This document shows, piece by piece, positions 60,785 to 64,000 of a DNA stretch of 64,000 nucleotides. The notes under the pieces were generated by a model, which saw nothing but the letters and a program-made list of their open reading frames with translations, was not told the DNA's origin and ran no database searches. How positions within the stretch are numbered: the first letter of the stretch is position 1; each line of letters opens with the position of its first letter. Position numbers and translations under genes: made by a program. The DNA comes from Roseibium sp. HPY-6 (GTDB lineage: Bacteria > Pseudomonadota > Alphaproteobacteria > Rhizobiales > Stappiaceae), in NCBI RefSeq assembly GCF_040530035.1, contig NZ_JBEWCD010000001.1, positions 496,001 through 560,000 of the forward strand. The letters are read 5' to 3'.

Positions 60785-62497
60785 ATGAATCTCAGCGACT
60801 GGCAAATCATTCTCGATCAACCGGCCAAAACACCTGAACTCGGCTTTGACCGATACGCACAGGCATTCACGGATATCGTGCTCAACAGTCCGCCCCGGTT
60901 CGCAATCGGCATTTTCGGCGGATGGGGCTCCGGCAAAACCACGCTGATGGAAGGCATTCAGCGGAACCTGAAAAACAACAACAACATCGTGCAGGTGGAA
61001 TTCAGCGCGTGGCGCTACGAAAAAGAAGACCACCTCATTATCCCGTTGCTCGATTCTATTCAGTCTGCGCTCGAGGCATGGTTTGAAGAGCAGGGAAGCA
61101 ATGACAGCAAGATAGAAGCCCTGATCAACACGATCGGTCAGGTGGCGTACTCGATCACGGCCGGGCTTTCCTTCAAAGCAGGTCTCGGCGACGCTCTGTC
61201 TGTCTCTGTCGACGCTAACAAGGTGCTGGCGACGGCCAAGAACATCAAGAAGGAAGAAGAAAAGGCAAAGATCTCCAAATCCTCCTACTTTGTGAGTTTC
61301 CAGGCCCTCAGTCAGGCATTCGAAACCTTCTCAAAGGACAACAAGGACCGTCGTATCGTCGTCTTCATCGACGATCTTGACAGGTGCCTTCCCAAAGGTG
61401 CTCTGTCGGTTCTGGAATCCATGAAGCTCTTCTTCGACCTGGACGGTTTCGTGTTCGTCGTCGGGCTCGACAAGGACGTCATCGTCTGGAGCATAGACAG
61501 CATCTACAAGACCGCCTCCAAGGAAGGTGACACGGAAGCAGCGCTCACACGTCCGATTGAGGGTGCGGACTATATCAAAAAGATTTTCCAGGTACCGTTC
61601 GAGTTGCGCCCGGTCAGCCGCGACAATGTCGAAGATCTCGTCCTGTCCATGACAACGGAAGCCAAGCTTCCTCCGGCACAGAACCAGGTCCTTCTCGACG
61701 AAATCCTCCCTCACCTTCAGTTTCTGGTCTCTGAAGGTGGCGGGGTGAACCCGAGGGACGTAAAGCGCTACATCAACAATTTCATCATGGCCTCGAAAAC
61801 GCGTGATCCCGGCAAACCATTCGACAACAGCGTGTTTTTGACCCTGCAGACGCTTGCAGCAAACCCGGATTGGCAATTTGTCTACGACGCCCTTCGCGGC
61901 AGCCGTGACATGTTCCGCCTCGCGCTCGACAAATACCTGTCCGACTCGCCCGATGCGCGCGATGCCCTGCGTGGGTACGACCCATCCTTTCCCGCCTTGC
62001 CCCTCTTGTTGGAAGACTACCTGCGTGCTCCGGACCTCGGACAACCACTGGTCAAGACGGACAATTTGTCCGACTATCTGGAGATCGGTGCGGCCAACCT
62101 GGACAGTACCGAAGACGTGATTCCTGAAGGCCTCGCCACCGCAATCGCGGACCTGCGTTCGCTGCGCACCGAGGTGAGCGACTTGCCGCTCGACCCACAA
62201 CCCGAGAATTCGGACCTTTCCGAACTGTCCGACAGGTTTTCGCGCATCCGCAGCTCAATTGCGAGCAATCTGCCCACCACGGAATTCCTGAAGCTGGAAA
62301 GCTACTTTCAGATCGTCGAAGACAAGCTGGGGTTCCGTTTTCCGGACGACCCGGCCGCTGATACGACGGACGTCCGGCTACCTGACGCGTGGAAAACCGA
62401 ATTGGCCACGCTGTTCTATGACAGTCTGTCGGCACTGAGTTATTACGTGAACGTGGTCAGGCGCAGACCGCCTCAGCTGCAAAACACGCTTTCCTGA
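60785..62497 (+). CDS. KAP-family P-loop NTPase
   Basis: Large NTPase of 570 residues. Walker A is FGGWGSGKT (45-52), VEFSAWRYEKEDHLIIPLL is the KAP-typical FxAWxY segment, and Walker B is RIVVFIDDLDRCLPKGALSV (about 190-205), followed by FVFVVGLDKDVI and the KKIFQVPFELRP sensor region. Many KAP proteins contain transmembrane helices inserted near the NTP-binding region; here only a weakly hydrophobic stretch (about 118-140) is seen, so it looks soluble. It has no obvious effector partner. The C-terminal part (about 340-570) has no recognised domain. ATG 60785 follows GGGGA. Confidence 0.85.
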   Translation: MNLSDWQIILDQPAKTPELGFDRYAQAFTDIVLNSPPRFAIGIFGGWGSGKTTLMEGIQRNLKNNNNIVQVEFSAWRYEKEDHLIIPLLDSIQSALEAWFEEQGSNDSKIEALINTIGQVAYSITAGLSFKAGLGDALSVSVDANKVLATAKNIKKEEEKAKISKSSYFVSFQALSQAFETFSKDNKDRRIVVFIDDLDRCLPKGALSVLESMKLFFDLDGFVFVVGLDKDVIVWSIDSIYKTASKEGDTEAALTRPIEGADYIKKIFQVPFELRPVSRDNVEDLVLSMTTEAKLPPAQNQVLLDEILPHLQFLVSEGGGVNPRDVKRYINNFIMASKTRDPGKPFDNSVFLTLQTLAANPDWQFVYDALRGSRDMFRLALDKYLSDSPDARDALRGYDPSFPALPLLLEDYLRAPDLGQPLVKTDNLSDYLEIGAANLDSTEDVIPEGLATAIADLRSLRTEVSDLPLDPQPENSDLSELSDRFSRIRSSIASNLPTTEFLKLESYFQIVEDKLGFRFPDDPAADTTDVRLPDAWKTELATLFYDSLSALSYYVNVVRRRPPQLQNTLS

Positions 62498-62618
62498 AAA
62501 ACCGGAACACAAACGACGAGAAGCGGCGGGACGTCTGCGAAAGACGTTTGCGTCCCCCTAAGCACCCCTGCAATCCGGGGGAAAAGCCGGCCTGAGTGTC
62601 CCTGCCCTTTGCGACCTG

Positions 62619-63704
62619 CTACGCAAGGATCTTTTCGATAGCGCCTTCGTCCCAGAGTATTCCGGCACCCGGGACCTGCGAAGGCATCGCATGGCCGTCG
62701 GAGATTTCAGGCGTTGAGGTGGTGATTGTTCCTGCAATATCGAACCATTCCAGGATCATCGCTGTCGGGGTTGCGTTTAGCAAATGTGCGGAAATCTCTA
62801 CAAAGAGGTGGCTGGCAATCGGCAAAGAGGCTTCGTCGGCCAAACTGGCTGCAGCGCGCCACCCGGTAACACCACCGATTTTCATGACATCCGGCATCGC
62901 GAGGTCAGAAGCATTCGCAGCCACGGCTTTTTTCATATCCGGGACACCCCACCAGTTCTCCCCCGTCTGGACCGGTGTTTGGATTGCAGCGCGGACTGCG
63001 GCGTGTCCCTGATAATCTGATGCATGAACAGGCTCTTCGATCCACGCGAGCCCCTCTTCGTCCAGCATATTCATGCGGCGAACGGCTTCTTCCACGTCAA
63101 AGGCCTGGTTGAAATCCGCCGCGACCCAGACGTCTTTTCCCGCAACATTGCGAATGGACCGGACGACAGCGACGTCTGTTTTCGGATCGGGATGCCCTGC
63201 CTTGATTTTGAAGGCCTGAAATCCGCGCTTCAGCGAAGCCTCGACCACCCGCGCCGTTTCGTCCGGACCCATTTGCCCCAGACTGTCGTAGACACGCACA
63301 GGCCCCGCCTTTCCGCCCAGGAGCAGACACAACGGCTTTTCTTCACGTTTTGCCGCAGCATCCCACAAGGCCATATCGATCCCGCTGATCGCCATGGCGA
63401 CAAGACCCTGATTGCCCAGAAGACGGAACCGGGCATCCAGCAGTGCTGAGACAGCCACAGGTTCGGCCGTTTCGCCCACAAGACTGGTTGCGATGTTTTT
63501 TGACAGCGCTGCGAGAGGCTCAAGCGCCATGGGCGTATAGGCAAAGATATAGGTGGACCCCACGACACCATCATCAGCGATGAGATCGATCAACACCAGC
63601 GGCGCGGCTTCGAGTGTGCCTGACGCTGTTTTGTGAGGCATCTCGAGCGGCGCCATCACCGGACGTATACGGCAGTCCGAAATCCGTGCGTTCTGTTCGT
63701 TCAT
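62619..63704 (-). CDS. Mandelate racemase/muconate-lactonizing-family enzyme
   Basis: Enolase-superfamily enzyme of 361 residues. Catalytic pieces of the mandelate-racemase subgroup are present: K-x-K in AFKIKAGHPD (about 165-169), metal ligands D (VAADFNQAF), E (AWIEEPV) and E (QTGENWWG), then D in MPDVMKIGGVTGW and the general-base H in IASHLFVEISAHLL. Length is typical. It probably abstracts an alpha-proton of a carboxylate substrate (mandelate, sugar acid or similar). Its promoter would lie in the very AT-rich right end of the window. Neighbours give no pathway. Confidence 0.9.
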   Translation of the reverse strand: MNEQNARISDCRIRPVMAPLEMPHKTASGTLEAAPLVLIDLIADDGVVGSTYIFAYTPMALEPLAALSKNIATSLVGETAEPVAVSALLDARFRLLGNQGLVAMAISGIDMALWDAAAKREEKPLCLLLGGKAGPVRVYDSLGQMGPDETARVVEASLKRGFQAFKIKAGHPDPKTDVAVVRSIRNVAGKDVWVAADFNQAFDVEEAVRRMNMLDEEGLAWIEEPVHASDYQGHAAVRAAIQTPVQTGENWWGVPDMKKAVAANASDLAMPDVMKIGGVTGWRAAASLADEASLPIASHLFVEISAHLLNATPTAMILEWFDIAGTITTSTPEISDGHAMPSQVPGAGILWDEGAIEKILA

Positions 63705-64000
63705 ACTCGAAAGATAGAAGCGCTTTTGTTGAAGTGTCTAGGGTGATTGCCAGTTTGCAAATCGTGATCGGTGCCTCGAAAGAAATAGCTAACCCCACAC
63801 TTTAAATAACGTCTGTTACACAAATAATCAGTAATAATTCAGCCTAAAATAATCCCAATGTCGTAAAAAAATAAACACATCAATGAAATATTTCGTAAAA
63901 TTTGTTTATTAATTTCACAATTTAAACTTCAAAATATCAACTTACTGACGAATTTGATTTCTAGATTTCCAAACATAATAAATAAAAATACGGGCTGGAA
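63705..64000. other. AT-rich stretch with no gene, right end of window
   Basis: The last 296 bases hold no supportable open frame. From about 63790 to 63990 the sequence is strikingly AT-rich (long A/T runs such as GTAAAAAAATAAA and TTTGTTTATTAATTTCAC), unlike the GC-rich genes to the left. It probably includes the promoter region of the mandelate racemase-family gene and of a gene beyond the window. Confidence 0.6.

Noticed and set aside
61331..62200. Minus-strand open frame of 289 codons
   Set aside because: It is antisense to the KAP NTPase, whose Walker motifs are intact; codon-pattern shadow.
1..64000. tRNA, rRNA, CRISPR, transposase, integrase or phage genes
   Set aside because: None recognised on either strand by reading; a covariance or profile search could still find a small RNA gene.

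Overview
This 64 kb window reads as ordinary, gene-dense chromosome of an alphaproteobacterium. It is moderately GC-rich, has short intergenic gaps, many ATGA-type overlaps and several TTG/GTG starts. The gene set (a SahR-type regulator beside metF and metH, a homospermidine synthase, a TIGR03808-like Tat protein, VOC/NIPSNAP/ABM small enzymes, a DUF2267/DUF4332 pair) points to the Hyphomicrobiales, most like the marine Stappiaceae (Roseibium/Labrenzia). That placement is inference from family content; no rRNA or tRNA gene was found. I saw no CRISPR array, transposase, prophage or recognisable defence island.

Layout. 0-4.4 kb: a branched-chain-type aminotransferase, a VOC protein, a type II haloacid dehalogenase, an outer-membrane beta-barrel and a DUF2975/Xre pair. 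4.4-8.6 kb: mutA-mutB, the two subunits of methylmalonyl-CoA mutase; their GTPase chaperone MeaB sits at 17.5 kb, overlapping pcp. 9-17.5 kb: an orphan LuxR-type regulator, DUF4332 and DUF2267 proteins, a HerA/DUF853 ATPase, a cation diffusion facilitator, an M20 peptidase, a LOG protein, a DUF1131 lipoprotein and an SGNH hydrolase. 19-28 kb: TetR/YHS, a Tat-exported beta-helix protein, dimethylargininase, asparaginase, an aminotransferase and SulP. 28-32 kb: a membrane class III cyclase, a lone acyl carrier protein, a DM13 protein and small membrane proteins. 32-36.9 kb: a polyamine locus of ornithine/lysine decarboxylase, a GNAT and homospermidine synthase. 36.9-44.4 kb: a redox/detoxification block under two LysR regulators. 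44.4-49 kb: an unknown duplicated protein and an eight-loop EF-hand protein divergent from an OmpR/histidine kinase pair. 49-54 kb: a NIPSNAP-ABM-EamA-cupin operon divergent from an ArsR-type regulator, then MAPEG and LysE. 54.6-60.5 kb: sahR-metF-metH with a perfect 22-bp palindrome in front. 60.8-64 kb: a KAP-type P-loop NTPase, a mandelate racemase-family enzyme and a very AT-rich end.

The most unusual object is the homospermidine synthase at 32026-34461. Its enzyme domain of about 474 residues is preceded, in the same reading frame, by about 336 residues of Lys/Ala/Pro repeats resembling bacterial histone H1-like tails. A polyamine enzyme carrying a probable nucleic-acid-binding tail is unexpected. 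The decarboxylase in the same locus has a leader of about 560 bases with a small upstream ORF. Other points of interest are a dispersed two-hairpin repeat (three copies, two of them bracketing a small membrane gene), the duplicated 333-residue unknown protein, the EF-hand/two-component pair with a direct-repeat box between them, and small genes of 44 and 59 codons that usual size cut-offs would miss.
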